From Microbaculum marinisediminis (GTDB taxonomy: Bacteria; Pseudomonadota; Alphaproteobacteria; Rhizobiales; Tepidamorphaceae): a DNA stretch of 64,000 nt. The position numbers and the translations under genes are program-made. The stretch lies in assembly GCF_025397915.1 (NCBI RefSeq), contig NZ_JALIDZ010000007.1, forward strand, positions 124,001 through 188,000. The letters run 5' to 3'. The notes beneath the pieces were generated by a model. That model was not told the origin of the DNA. It worked only from the letters and a program-made list of their open reading frames with translations, and ran no database searches. Shown piece after piece: positions 9,125 through 17,964 of the stretch (position 1 is the first letter of the stretch; every line of letters begins with the position of its first letter).

Positions 9125-9594
9125 CCGCATCAGACCCGCGTCGGCCCTCCGTGATGGCTTCGGGGCACAGGGCGTCATCGGTGCCTGGATAACCATCCGC
9201 AACCTGATCGAATGGATTGCGTTCCTGATCTCAGAACGCCAAGGGAGACGAATTACCAGGGTCGAGATCAGGGAACCGCGGCGTAAACCCGAAAAGGGGG
9301 CCACCTTGGAAAAGCCGCCAAACCGCCTGCAATTCCGGGACCGCTTCGGCGAAGTCTTCAGGATTCAGATTCGGTATTCAGCGGACACGCTCCAGGTCGA
9401 CGATTTCTCGTTCAGGAGGGCTTTTCGTTTCGGTAGTCCGGTGGCGCTATTTAATCGGATCTGCATTGGCCTGTGCGGCAGCCGGGGCCTGCACCAGGCC
9501 CCGGATCATGAGTCGCACGTCATACCGACTATCCGCGCGGGGATTCTCTCGCAGCCGGCCCGTCCATCGGCGTTCGATGGGGCCGTCGCTGGGC
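9125..9594. other. Gene-poor junction between the low-GC island and the GC-rich chromosome
   Basis: About 470 bases without a convincing gene. One rightward frame stays open across most of it, but it has no start with a ribosome site and no recognised domain. A strong hairpin lies at 9482-9504. Base composition shifts here from the lower-GC left block to the GC-rich remainder. No integrase, transposase, tRNA or direct repeat that would mark an insertion end was found. Confidence 0.5.
9482..9504. repeat. Ten-bp perfect stem hairpin, possible terminator-like element
   Basis: CCGGGGCCTG and its exact reverse complement flank a three-base loop. It lies about 90 bases downstream of the leftward lipoprotein gene and 358 bases past the rightward SDR, so it could end either transcript. 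No T-run follows on either strand, which argues against simple intrinsic termination. Confidence 0.45.
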
Positions 9595-9798
9595 CTACGG
9601 CCGGAACGGCGGTGAGGACGGAACGCTCGTATCGAAGGGCTCGTTGAGCATCGGCAGAAGGCCGGCGCGCGGATTGTAGTTGACCGGCGGGGGATAGTAC
9701 AAACCGGCGCCATCGCCGCCGCCGGCGGTGCTGCACGCCGCCAGCACCGGAAGCGATGCCAGAAGCGACGAAACAATCAAAACTCTACGCACTTGCAT
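9595..9798 (-). CDS. Small lipoprotein, unknown function
   Basis: A 67-residue protein. Residues 1-21 form a lipoprotein signal peptide with a positive start (MQVRR), a hydrophobic core and the lipobox LAAC; cysteine 21 would be lipidated. The mature part is about 46 residues, rich in Gly, Pro and Tyr (YYPPPVNYNPR), and ends with Ser/Pro. The start ATG has GGGAGA about eight bases upstream. Short Pro-rich lipoproteins of this kind are common in alphaproteobacterial outer membranes and usually lack assigned roles. It is alone on its strand, with the collagen-like gene starting divergently about 340 bp away. Confidence 0.7.
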   Translation of the reverse strand: MQVRRVLIVSSLLASLPVLAACSTAGGGDGAGLYYPPPVNYNPRAGLLPMLNEPFDTSVPSSPPFRP

Positions 9799-10138
9799 TC
9801 TGGATCTCCCGGGTCTGATTCGCCGAGCGGAACCCTAGCACAAGCGGTGTCCGTGTCACCGACATTGCGGCGCGCCCGTACCCCGGTTCCGCTGCATTCC
9901 CGGCCTTGCGATCCGCAGGAACCTTGGCGGCCGGGACTGCGTTCTGGCCGATAATAGGCTGTAAATGTGGTTAACGCATTATAAAGGCCGCGCCCGTGCC
10001 GATGTCTGCAGCCGCGGTGTCGGCGCCCACTGGCTTTTCGCGCCCACCGGACTAAGAATCGGGGCATTCGGGGAGCGTCTCCGTTACTTGACAGGGATTC
10101 GATCCGTAGGCTCCGGCGAACCGGGCAAGAGGAGTCGA
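9799..10138. other. Divergent intergenic region, lipoprotein/collagen-like genes
   Basis: About 340 bases with no supported gene. The centre (about 9955-9990) is locally AT-rich and includes TATAAA at 9980-9985, a possible promoter -10 element for the rightward gene. The collagen-like frame stays open upstream to 9965, but that extension has no ribosome site and would destroy the signal peptide. Confidence 0.4.
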
Positions 10139-11053
10139 ATGCGAAGCGGGGCGAATTCGGTCTGCCGGACGTGCGTCCTGGCGACGGCTGCCATGGTGGT
10201 CGTGCTGGGCGTCGCCGCTGTCGACCCGGGCCGGGCGCAGGGCCAGGCCCAGGCCCAGACCCAGAACAGGGCACAGGATCGCGCGCAGGACCAGGCGGCA
10301 ACCGCCAGTTCGCTTCCGCCGCTGGATGGCGAGCGGATCAGCGCGGCCGCGGCCCGGAACAAGCTCGTCGTCTTCGATGCGGCGATCGCCGGGGGCAAGC
10401 TGATGGTCAGGGGCGTGGCCTCCGAGCCGGGCCAGCTTGTCCGCCTCGACGGCCGGTACCGGACGCGTTCGGACGAACGCCAGTATTTCGAGTTCGCCCA
10501 TGTCTATCTTCCGGACGACTGCATCGTAAGACTGCGGGCCGGCAATCGGCGGGCGAGGGCGGTCGTGCAGAACTGCGGGCCGCGCGGACGAAAGGGCCGG
10601 CCTGGCGCCAGGGGGGCAGCCGGCGGGCCCGGTCCCGCCGGCGCCTCCGGCATCGCGGGCACATACGGCTTCAGCGGCCAGGTCGGCCCGATCGCGGGCG
10701 GCCCGTCCGAACCGCCGGTCTTCGCGGGGGAGACCGTCGACCTCACGGTCACGGACGGGCAGAGGATCCTGGGGGCCGCGCAGGCTGCTCTGGGGCTCAC
10801 CGGCGACAAGACGAGCGCCGGTCGGGTCGGGCTCTGCTACCAGTCCCTGCCCGATGGGCCCGTGCAGGACGTCAACGGCAGCGATTTCCTGTTGGTCACG
10901 TTCACCGCCGAACGGCAGATCTATTCGGCGGGCGGCAGCGTCCAGGTCCCGCCAGGGCCTTATCGCATCGGGTTTTGCGTGCAGAACCTCGGCGACGCGC
11001 CGCTGGACGACAATGACGTCGCCCAGGGCTGGGTGATGGTGACCAGCGAGTAG
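10139..11053 (+). CDS. Secreted protein with a short collagen-like Gly-X-Y tract
   Basis: A 304-residue exported protein, start ATG 10139 with AGAGGAG five bases upstream. Residues about 1-34 form a signal peptide. A Gln-rich low-complexity segment follows (QGQAQAQTQNRAQDRAQDQ), then a globular domain with two cysteines (DDCIVRL, QNCGPR). Nine consecutive Gly-X-Y triplets start at GPRGRKGRPG and end at GASGIAG. A C-terminal beta-rich domain of about 125 residues follows, with two more cysteines. Bacterial collagen-like tracts trimerise and are often found in surface stalks or adhesins. Nine triplets is short, so it may act as a trimer-nucleating hinge. No close family was recognised for the flanking domains. 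Confidence 0.75.
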   Translation: MRSGANSVCRTCVLATAAMVVVLGVAAVDPGRAQGQAQAQTQNRAQDRAQDQAATASSLPPLDGERISAAAARNKLVVFDAAIAGGKLMVRGVASEPGQLVRLDGRYRTRSDERQYFEFAHVYLPDDCIVRLRAGNRRARAVVQNCGPRGRKGRPGARGAAGGPGPAGASGIAGTYGFSGQVGPIAGGPSEPPVFAGETVDLTVTDGQRILGAAQAALGLTGDKTSAGRVGLCYQSLPDGPVQDVNGSDFLLVTFTAERQIYSAGGSVQVPPGPYRIGFCVQNLGDAPLDDNDVAQGWVMVTSE

Positions 11054-11063
11054 GCCGGTCGGT

Positions 11064-11079
11064 CCCGCCTCGCGGCGGG
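11064..11079. terminator. Terminator-like hairpin between convergent genes
   Basis: CCCGCC-TCGC-GGCGGG lies in the 33-bp gap between the convergent stops of the collagen-like and pentapeptide genes. The tetraloop stem could serve both directions. Neither side has a T-run. Confidence 0.4.
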
Positions 11080-11086
11080 CCGTCGC

Positions 11087-11932
11087 CTACTGACAGTTGG
11101 CGAGCGTCAATCCGCTGGGCAGTTTCGTGGCCGCGTCGCCGCACGCCGTCGCCAGCATGTCCTGGGTGAGACCGGAGGCGCCGGTCAAATCGGCACCGGA
11201 CAGGCGTGAGCGCTGCAGCGTGGTCCGGTCCATTTTCGCTCCCGTGAACTGAGCGCCGGAGAAATCGCCATGCGACATACGGGCGCCGCTCAGGTCGGCG
11301 TCGATGAAGGACGCGTTTATGGCCTGGGCCCGGTCGATGTCGGAGCCGCTCAGGTTGGCCCCTGAAAAGTCGGCGCCCTGGATATCGGTGCGCTCCAGAT
11401 TGGCGTCGTTGAGCTGCACCTTCTCCAGCACCGCGCGTGCCATGACGGCGCGTTTCATCGTTATGTCGCGCATGTCGGCGCCGGCGAAGTTGGCGTCCGT
11501 CACATCGGTTTCGTCGAAATCGGCGTTGCGCAGATCCGCGCCGGAGAAATTGGCGCCGGGGGCCTTGCCCTTCTCCATGTCGGCATTGCGCAGCTTGGCG
11601 TTGGCGAAGGTGGAGCCGGACAGGTCGGATTCCTCCATCTCGGCGCGCTGCATGTCGGCGTTGGCGAAATTGGCGTTGGGCATGCGCGCGTACTTCATGT
11701 CGGCATTGCGCAAGATCGCGCCCGACAGGTCGATGTCGGCGCGGTCGATGTCGCGCAGATGGGCCGACCGCAAGTCGCATTTCTGGCAGCTTCCGGTCGA
11801 AATGAGCTGTTCGATCGCGCCCGTCGGGTCCACCGGCTGCGGCTGCATGTGCGGAATGACGAAAATTACCGCTCCGGCGATCACGATCAGGAGCGGCAAA
11901 CCAAACAGAATGAGCAGTCTCGGAGTCGACAT
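11087..11932 (-). CDS. Membrane-anchored pentapeptide-repeat protein
   Basis: A 281-residue protein. Residues about 6-27 form one membrane segment (LLILFGLPLLIVIAGAVIFV), leaving the rest outside the membrane, probably periplasmic. After a CQKC pair (about residues 49-52) there are roughly 30 A(D/N)LXX-type pentapeptide repeats to about residue 245, which fold as a right-handed quadrilateral beta-helix. The C-terminus (LTQDMLATACGD, LPSGLTLANC) is a recurring cap in proteobacterial members, and two cysteines there could form a disulfide. Family members include gyrase-protecting DNA mimics, but most are of unknown role and a membrane-anchored one is not expected to bind gyrase. Convergent with the collagen-like gene. 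Confidence 0.85.
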   Translation of the reverse strand: MSTPRLLILFGLPLLIVIAGAVIFVIPHMQPQPVDPTGAIEQLISTGSCQKCDLRSAHLRDIDRADIDLSGAILRNADMKYARMPNANFANADMQRAEMEESDLSGSTFANAKLRNADMEKGKAPGANFSGADLRNADFDETDVTDANFAGADMRDITMKRAVMARAVLEKVQLNDANLERTDIQGADFSGANLSGSDIDRAQAINASFIDADLSGARMSHGDFSGAQFTGAKMDRTTLQRSRLSGADLTGASGLTQDMLATACGDAATKLPSGLTLANCQ

Positions 11933-12206
11933 GTCGGTAAGGCCTCGTCCCGCGTGGGCCCGTTCTCGATATTCGGAATATGCGGTTTCGCGGCGGAATT
12001 GACCAGACCCTGCCGACCTTTCGGACCGGAACGGCCGTGATCTACAGCGCCGCCGACGGTTTGGACGTTCGAGCGTAACGGAACTTTACCAGATACACCT
12101 TAAGCGCCACCACATGACCCACCATCGAGGGCGCGGCACGGATCGTGCTGCGACCGGGGCGAAGAGACGGCTTCCGTCGTCGATTGTACCAGAACGGAGC
12201 ATTAGC

Positions 12207-13235
12207 GTGCCGAATACATCCCCCTCCGTGCCTGATCGGATCGATTGGGTCGATATCGCCAAGGGATTCTGCATCATCATGGTCGTGATGATGCACTCGA
12301 CGCTGGGCGTCGAAAAGGCCGCTGGCGCTGAGGGCTGGCTGCATCCGCTAGTGGAGTTCGCGAAGCCGTTCCGCATGCCCGACTTCTTCCTGATCGCAGG
12401 CCTGTTTCTGGCGCGCCGCATCGATCGGCCGTGGGGGGAATATCTCGATCGCAAGGTGCTGCACTTCGTCTATTTCTACATCCTGTGGATGGGTATCCAG
12501 ACCGTGCTCAAGACCGGCCTGGCCGGTGACGGGTTCGCCGCGATGCCGCGCGACTTCCTGTACGGCCTGATCCAGCCTTACGGCACGCTGTGGTTCATCT
12601 ATCTCCTGCCGGTGTTCTTCGTCGTCACCAAGCTGTTGCGCCCGGTCCCTCCGGTGGTCGTGCTGGTCGCCGGCGCCGCGCTTCAGGTTGCCCAGGTCCA
12701 CACCGGCTCGGTCATCGTCGACGAGTTCGCCAGCCGTTTCGTTTTCTTCTACGCGGGCTACGCGCTTGCTCCGGCCATCTTCGCCTTTGCAGCGAAGGTC
12801 CAGGAGATGCGGCAGGTGGCGCTCGGCGCGCTGATCCTGTGGGCGCTGGTGAACGGCAGCCTGGTCGAGGCCGGCCTCGCCGACGCGCGCTTCGTCAGTC
12901 TCGGGCTCGCCGTGCTCGGCGCCATGGCGGTCGTGTCCGTTTCGGCGCTGCTCGCCGCGTCGCTGGCCGCCGTGCCGCTGCGCTATTGCGGCGAGAACTC
13001 CATCGTCATCTATCTCGCATTCTTCCTGCCGATGGCCGTCACGCGGATCGTGCTGCTGAAACTCGGCATCGTGCCCGATATCGGCACGATGTCTCTGATC
13101 GTCACCAGCGCCGCCATCGTCGGCCCACTCGTGATGTTCTGGATCGTGCGCGGCACCTGGTTCGGCTTCCTGTTCGAGCGGCCGGCCTGGGCGCGCTACG
13201 AACCGACGCGGCGCCTGGCGCATGCCGCCGAATAG
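12207..13235 (+). CDS. Acyltransferase 3 family integral membrane protein
   Basis: A 342-residue polytopic membrane protein. The opening RIDWVDIAKGFCIIMVVMMHS is the family-3 acyltransferase signature with the conserved Asp, Lys and His. These enzymes O-acylate (often O-acetylate or succinylate) exported sugars, glucans or lipids. About ten hydrophobic segments follow, and PFRMPDFFLIAGLFLARR matches the conserved R/F-x-x-P-x-F-x-x-x-G block. Start GTG 12207 is preferred (GGAG eight bases upstream); an ATG at 12114 gives a 31-residue basic leader. It stands alone, 67 bp before polA on the same strand. The polymer it modifies cannot be inferred. Confidence 0.82.
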   Translation: MPNTSPSVPDRIDWVDIAKGFCIIMVVMMHSTLGVEKAAGAEGWLHPLVEFAKPFRMPDFFLIAGLFLARRIDRPWGEYLDRKVLHFVYFYILWMGIQTVLKTGLAGDGFAAMPRDFLYGLIQPYGTLWFIYLLPVFFVVTKLLRPVPPVVVLVAGAALQVAQVHTGSVIVDEFASRFVFFYAGYALAPAIFAFAAKVQEMRQVALGALILWALVNGSLVEAGLADARFVSLGLAVLGAMAVVSVSALLAASLAAVPLRYCGENSIVIYLAFFLPMAVTRIVLLKLGIVPDIGTMSLIVTSAAIVGPLVMFWIVRGTWFGFLFERPAWARYEPTRRLAHAAE

Positions 13236-13302
13236 GCAGGGACCGACGCCCGCCCCCTAAAAAGGGTCGCCAAGCGGCACCGGCCGGGGCATAGTCCCGG
13301 CC

Positions 13303-16275
13303 ATGCCGAAAACCGAAAATCACCCCGTCAAATCCGGCGACCATGTGTTCCTGGTCGACGGCTCGTCCTACATCTTCCGCGCCTACCACGCGCTGCCGCC
13401 CCTGACGCGCAAGTCCGACGGGCTGCCGATCGGCGCGGTGCACGGTTTCTGTCAGATGTTGTGGAAGCTGTTGCGCGACGCCGAGGAAAACGGCGACGCC
13501 GACAAGCCGACGCATCTCGCCGTGATTTTCGACTATTCGGCGAAAACCTTCCGGAACGAGATCTACGATCAGTACAAGGCGCACCGCCCGGAGCCGCCTG
13601 AGGATTTGCGCCCGCAGTTCGGCCTCATCCGCGAGGCGGTGAAAGCCTTCAACGTGCCCGGGATCGAGCTGGAGGGCTACGAGGCCGACGACCTGATCGC
13701 GACCTACGCGAGGCAGGCCGCCGACAAGGGCGCCACCGTGACGATCGTCGCCTCCGACAAGGATTTGATGCAGGTCGTCGGCGACCACATTGAGATGATG
13801 GACCCGATGAAGGAACGGCGCATCGGGCCCGCCGAGGTCGAGGAGAAGTTCGGCGTCGGTCCCGAGCATGTCGTCGACGTGCAGGCGCTCGCCGGCGATT
13901 CGGTCGACAACATTCCCGGCGTGCCCGGCATCGGCGTGAAGACCGCCGCCCAGCTCATCCTCGAATACGGCGACCTCGAATCGCTGCTGCAGCGCGCCGA
14001 GGAGATCAAGCAGCCGAAACGGCGCCAGAACCTGATCGAGCATGCCGACAACGCCCGCATCTCGCGCAGGCTCGCTGAACTGAAGTCCGACGTGCCGGTG
14101 GAGACGGATCTCGGCGAACTCAGCGTGCGCGCGCCGGAGCCGGAGCGCCTCATCGCCTTCTGCAAGGGGATGGAGTTCACCACCATCACCAAGCGCGTCG
14201 CCGACGCGACCGGCGTCGACGCGGCCAAGGTCGAGCCTGCCGAGGTGCCGTTCAAGTACTGGCCGCCCGAAGGCGGAGAGGGCGGCGAGCCTAAGGCCGA
14301 CAGGCCGGCGAAGACGAAGGTCGCGGAGAAGACGGAAGACCAACGCCAGGCGGCGGTCCAGCCTGCGGGCGGTCCGGGATCGCCGTCGGCTGCGGTCGAG
14401 GCCGGCGCGGCGGCCGCCAGGTGTGTTCCGATCGATTCCTCCGCCTATGAGATGGTGACGACGCTGGACGTGCTCGACGCCTGGATCGCCGAGGCGATGA
14501 CGGCGGGCGTCGTGGCGGTCGACACGGAGACCACCTCGCTCGATGCCATGCAGGCGGAGCTTGTCGGCGTCTCGCTTGCCACCGGCCCGGGGCGGGCCTG
14601 CTACATCCCGCTCGGCCATCGTGCCTCGGAAGGCCTCGATTTCGGCGACGACCGCCCGGAGCAGATCGAGATGTCGGAGGCGCTCAAGCGTCTCAAGGTG
14701 CTGCTGGAGAACCCCGGCACGCTGAAGATCGCGCAGAACCTCAAATACGATTGGCTGATTTTCATCCGCCACGGCATCGACGTCGCCCCCTTCGACGACA
14801 CCATGCTGCTGTCCTACGCCCTCGATGCCGGGCGCGGAGGCAACGGCATGGACGAGCTGTCGCGGCGCTGGCTCGACCACGAGCCGATCAAATACGCCGA
14901 TGTCGCCGGCACGGGGCGCAACAAGGTGACGTTTGACCTCGTTCCGATCGACCGCGCCACGGAATATGCCGGCGAGGACGCGGACGTGACCTACCGGATA
15001 TGGCAGGTCCTGAAGCCGCGCCTGGCCGCCGAGCACTTGGCCACCGTCTACGAGACGCTGGAGCGGCCGATGGTGCCGGTGCTCGCCCGCATGGAGCGGC
15101 GCGGCATCACCATCGACCGGGCGATGCTGTCGCGCCTGTCGGGCGATTTCGCCCAGGCCGCCGCCGCGCTCGAAGCCGAGATCCACGATCTTGCCGGCGA
15201 GTCCTTCAACGTCGGTTCGCCGAAGCAGCTCGGCGACATTCTGTTCGGCAAGATGGGGCTGCCCGGCGCCAAGAAGACGAAGACCGGGGCCTGGACCACC
15301 GGGGCGAGCGTGCTCGAGGATCTTGCCGCCGAAGGCCACGAGCTGCCCAGGAAAGTCCTCGATTGGCGCCAGCTTTCAAAGCTCCGCTCGACCTATACCG
15401 ATGCGCTGCCCGGCTACGTCAATCCGGAGACCGGGCGCGTCCATACGTCCTACGCGCTTGCCGCGACGACGACGGGTCGGCTGTCGTCGTCCGAACCGAA
15501 CCTGCAGAACATTCCCGTCCGCACCGAAGAGGGCCGTCGCATCCGCAAGGCCTTCGTCGCCGAGAAGGGAATGAAGCTTGTCTCGGCCGACTACAGCCAG
15601 ATCGAGCTGCGCGTGCTGGCCCATATCGCCGATACGCCGCAGCTCAAGCAGGCGTTCGACGACGGGCTCGACATTCACGCGATGACCGCCTCGGAGATGT
15701 TCGGCGTGCCGGTGAAGGGCATGGATCCGATGATCCGCCGCCGCGCCAAGGCGATCAACTTCGGCATAATCTACGGCATCTCCGCCTTCGGGCTCGCCAA
15801 CCAGCTGTCGATCCCGCGCCAGGAGGCGGCCGACTACATCAAGCGCTACTTCGAGCGTTTCCCCGGCATCCGAGACTACATGGAGGACACCAAAGCGTTC
15901 GCCCGCGCGCACGGCTACGTCACCACGATTTTCGGGCGGCGCTGCAACTATCCCAACATCACCAAGGGCCATCCCTCCGAACGCGCCTTCATGGAGCGCG
16001 CGGCGATCAACGCCCCGATTCAGGGCTCCGCCGCCGATATCATCCGCCGCGCCATGATCCGCATGGAGGATGAGCTGCGCAAAGCCAGGGTGAAGGCGGA
16101 GATGCTGCTGCAGGTGCACGACGAACTGATCTTCGAGGTGCCCGAGGACACGGTCGACGATGCGATCCCGGTCATCGTCAGGGTGATGCAGGAGGCGCCG
16201 CTGCCGGCCGTTTCGCTGAAGGTCCCGCTTCAGGTCGACGCCCGCGCCGCCGACAACTGGGACGAGGCGCATTGA
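13303..16275 (+). CDS. polA: DNA polymerase I
   Basis: A 990-residue enzyme for Okazaki fragment maturation and repair synthesis. Residues about 8-290 are the 5'-3' exonuclease (VDGSSYIFRAYHALPPL, EADDLIATYAR, GDSVDNIPGVPGIG). A charged Lys/Glu/Pro linker covers about 320-380. The 3'-5' exonuclease follows, with Exo I DTET intact (near 407-410), Exo II NLKYDWLIF and Exo III YAGEDADVTYR, so proofreading should be active. The polymerase domain fills the C-terminal 400 residues: motif A SADYSQIELR, motif B RRRAKAINFGIIYG, motif C QVHDELIFE (near 937). Length is slightly above E. coli PolI because of the linker. It is 16 bp upstream of the sulfatase-like gene, an apparently fortuitous neighbour. 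Confidence 0.98.
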   Translation: MPKTENHPVKSGDHVFLVDGSSYIFRAYHALPPLTRKSDGLPIGAVHGFCQMLWKLLRDAEENGDADKPTHLAVIFDYSAKTFRNEIYDQYKAHRPEPPEDLRPQFGLIREAVKAFNVPGIELEGYEADDLIATYARQAADKGATVTIVASDKDLMQVVGDHIEMMDPMKERRIGPAEVEEKFGVGPEHVVDVQALAGDSVDNIPGVPGIGVKTAAQLILEYGDLESLLQRAEEIKQPKRRQNLIEHADNARISRRLAELKSDVPVETDLGELSVRAPEPERLIAFCKGMEFTTITKRVADATGVDAAKVEPAEVPFKYWPPEGGEGGEPKADRPAKTKVAEKTEDQRQAAVQPAGGPGSPSAAVEAGAAAARCVPIDSSAYEMVTTLDVLDAWIAEAMTAGVVAVDTETTSLDAMQAELVGVSLATGPGRACYIPLGHRASEGLDFGDDRPEQIEMSEALKRLKVLLENPGTLKIAQNLKYDWLIFIRHGIDVAPFDDTMLLSYALDAGRGGNGMDELSRRWLDHEPIKYADVAGTGRNKVTFDLVPIDRATEYAGEDADVTYRIWQVLKPRLAAEHLATVYETLERPMVPVLARMERRGITIDRAMLSRLSGDFAQAAAALEAEIHDLAGESFNVGSPKQLGDILFGKMGLPGAKKTKTGAWTTGASVLEDLAAEGHELPRKVLDWRQLSKLRSTYTDALPGYVNPETGRVHTSYALAATTTGRLSSSEPNLQNIPVRTEEGRRIRKAFVAEKGMKLVSADYSQIELRVLAHIADTPQLKQAFDDGLDIHAMTASEMFGVPVKGMDPMIRRRAKAINFGIIYGISAFGLANQLSIPRQEAADYIKRYFERFPGIRDYMEDTKAFARAHGYVTTIFGRRCNYPNITKGHPSERAFMERAAINAPIQGSAADIIRRAMIRMEDELRKARVKAEMLLQVHDELIFEVPEDTVDDAIPVIVRVMQEAPLPAVSLKVPLQVDARAADNWDEAH

Positions 16276-16291
16276 CGCCGCGACGGTCCGG

Positions 16292-17914
16292 ATGTGCGCC
16301 AAGAACATCCTCTGGATCATGTGCGACCAGCTCCGGTTCGACTATCTGAGCTGCGCCGGACATCCCTACCTTCAGACGCCGAACATCGACGCGCTGGCCA
16401 ATCGGGGCGTGCGGTTCAGCCGGGCCTATGTGCAGTCGCCGATCTGCGGCCCCTCGCGCATGAGCTTCTACACCGGCCGCTACGTGCGCTCGCACGGGTC
16501 GACCTGGAACGGCGTGCCGCTGCGGGTCGGCGAGCCGACCCTCGGCGACCACCTTTCGGAGATCGGCGTGCGCACCGCGCTGATCGGCAAGACGCACATG
16601 CGTGCCGACACCGAGGGCATGGCGCGGCTCGGCATCGATCCGGAGTCGCTCATCGGCGTGCAAGTCGCCCAATGCGGCTTCGAGCCCTACGAGCGCGACG
16701 ACGGCCTGCATCCCGATGGTCCCTACGCGCCGGACCCGGCTTATGACGACTATCTGCGCGACCGGGGATTCGGCGGGTCCAACCCGTGGGAGCAATGGGC
16801 GAATTCGGCACAGGGCGAGGACGGCGACATCCTGTCCGGCTGGCTTCTGGCGCACGCCGACAAGCCGGCGCGCGTGCCCGAGGCGCATTCCGAGACCGCC
16901 TACATGACCAATCGCGCGATGGCCTTCATCCGCGAGGCCAAGGCCGACGGACGGCCGTGGTGCGCGCATCTCTCCTACATCAAGCCGCACTGGCCCTACA
17001 TCGTGCCGGCGCCCTATCACGACATGTACGGGGCGAACCAGGTGGTTCCGGTCGTCCGCTCCGGTCGCGAGAAGGAGAACCCGCATCCCCTCTACGCGAG
17101 CTACATGGAGGAACGCTTCTCCAGGGTGTTCGCCCGGCCCGGCGTGCGCGAGCGGGTGATCCCCGCCTACATGGGCCTCATCAGGCAGATCGACGATCAT
17201 GTCGGACGGCTAGCCGCTTTCCTTGAAGAGGAAGGGTTGACCGACTCCACCATGATCGTCTTCACCTCGGACCACGGCGACTATCTCGGCGACCACTGGC
17301 TCGGCGAGAAGGAGTTGTTCCACGAGGTTTCGGTGAAGATCCCGCTGATCGTCGTCGATCCCTCCCGTGACGCCGACGCCACGCGGGGGACCGTGACCGA
17401 CGCTCTGGTCGAGGCGATCGATCTGGCGCCGACCTTTCTCGACGCCTTCGGCGGCAAGGCGAAGCCGCATGTGCTGGAGGGGCGGTCGCTGCTGCCGCTG
17501 CTGCGCGGGTCGCCTGACTGGACGCGGCGCGCGGTCATCAGCGAGTACGATTATTCGCAGCGCCGTGCCCGGGTCGATCACGACGTGCCGGTTGCCGATT
17601 GCCGCATGACCATGGTCTTCGACGGACGCTGGAAGCTCGTCCATGTCGAGGGCATGCGGCCGATGCTCTACGACCTTGAAAGCGATCCCGAGGAGTTCGT
17701 CGATCTCGGTGACGATCCGGCCTGCGAGGCCGAGCGGGCCCGGCTCCTGGGCCTGATGTTCGCCTGGGCGCGCAATCCGGCGAACCGCATCACAATGTCC
17801 GAGGAGCAGATCGCCGCGGCCTACGACACCGAACTCGATGCCAATATCCTGATCGGCTACTGGGACGAGGCCGAGGTCGACGCGGCGCGGAAGGCGCGCG
17901 GCGATGCCGAGTGA
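16292..17914 (+). CDS. Sulfatase-superfamily hydrolase, phosphonate monoester hydrolase-like
   Basis: A 540-residue alkaline-phosphatase-fold hydrolase. The CGPSR motif at residues 52-56 is the C-x-P-S-R signal in which cysteine 52 is converted to formylglycine, the catalytic nucleophile. The first metal site reads CDQLR (D12), with Gln where classical sulfatases have a second Asp, as in phosphonate monoester hydrolases. The second site is FTSDHGDYLGDH. The block HLSYIKPHWPYIVPAPYHDMY is also close to that subfamily. Substrates could be phosphate or phosphonate diesters or sulfate esters; such enzymes are promiscuous. The protein lacks a signal peptide, so it is cytoplasmic. The ATG is 16 bp after polA with a poor ribosome site. 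No maturase was seen nearby. Confidence 0.85.
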   Translation: MCAKNILWIMCDQLRFDYLSCAGHPYLQTPNIDALANRGVRFSRAYVQSPICGPSRMSFYTGRYVRSHGSTWNGVPLRVGEPTLGDHLSEIGVRTALIGKTHMRADTEGMARLGIDPESLIGVQVAQCGFEPYERDDGLHPDGPYAPDPAYDDYLRDRGFGGSNPWEQWANSAQGEDGDILSGWLLAHADKPARVPEAHSETAYMTNRAMAFIREAKADGRPWCAHLSYIKPHWPYIVPAPYHDMYGANQVVPVVRSGREKENPHPLYASYMEERFSRVFARPGVRERVIPAYMGLIRQIDDHVGRLAAFLEEEGLTDSTMIVFTSDHGDYLGDHWLGEKELFHEVSVKIPLIVVDPSRDADATRGTVTDALVEAIDLAPTFLDAFGGKAKPHVLEGRSLLPLLRGSPDWTRRAVISEYDYSQRRARVDHDVPVADCRMTMVFDGRWKLVHVEGMRPMLYDLESDPEEFVDLGDDPACEAERARLLGLMFAWARNPANRITMSEEQIAAAYDTELDANILIGYWDEAEVDAARKARGDAE

Positions 17915-17964
17915 CGGCGCCGAGTGATGACGCCGCGAGGCGCTGGCGCCGGTCCGCCTGTCGG

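Noticed and set aside
9029-9647. Small open frames in the gene-poor junction as a degraded integrase or transposase
   Set aside because: No catalytic motif, terminal repeat or target duplication could be seen; the translated sequence resembles nothing recognisable.
13102-15339. A 745-codon open frame on the reverse strand across polA
   Set aside because: It lies opposite the fully motif-supported polA, has no recognisable domain, and its Arg/Gly/His-rich composition is typical of antisense frames in GC-rich coding DNA.
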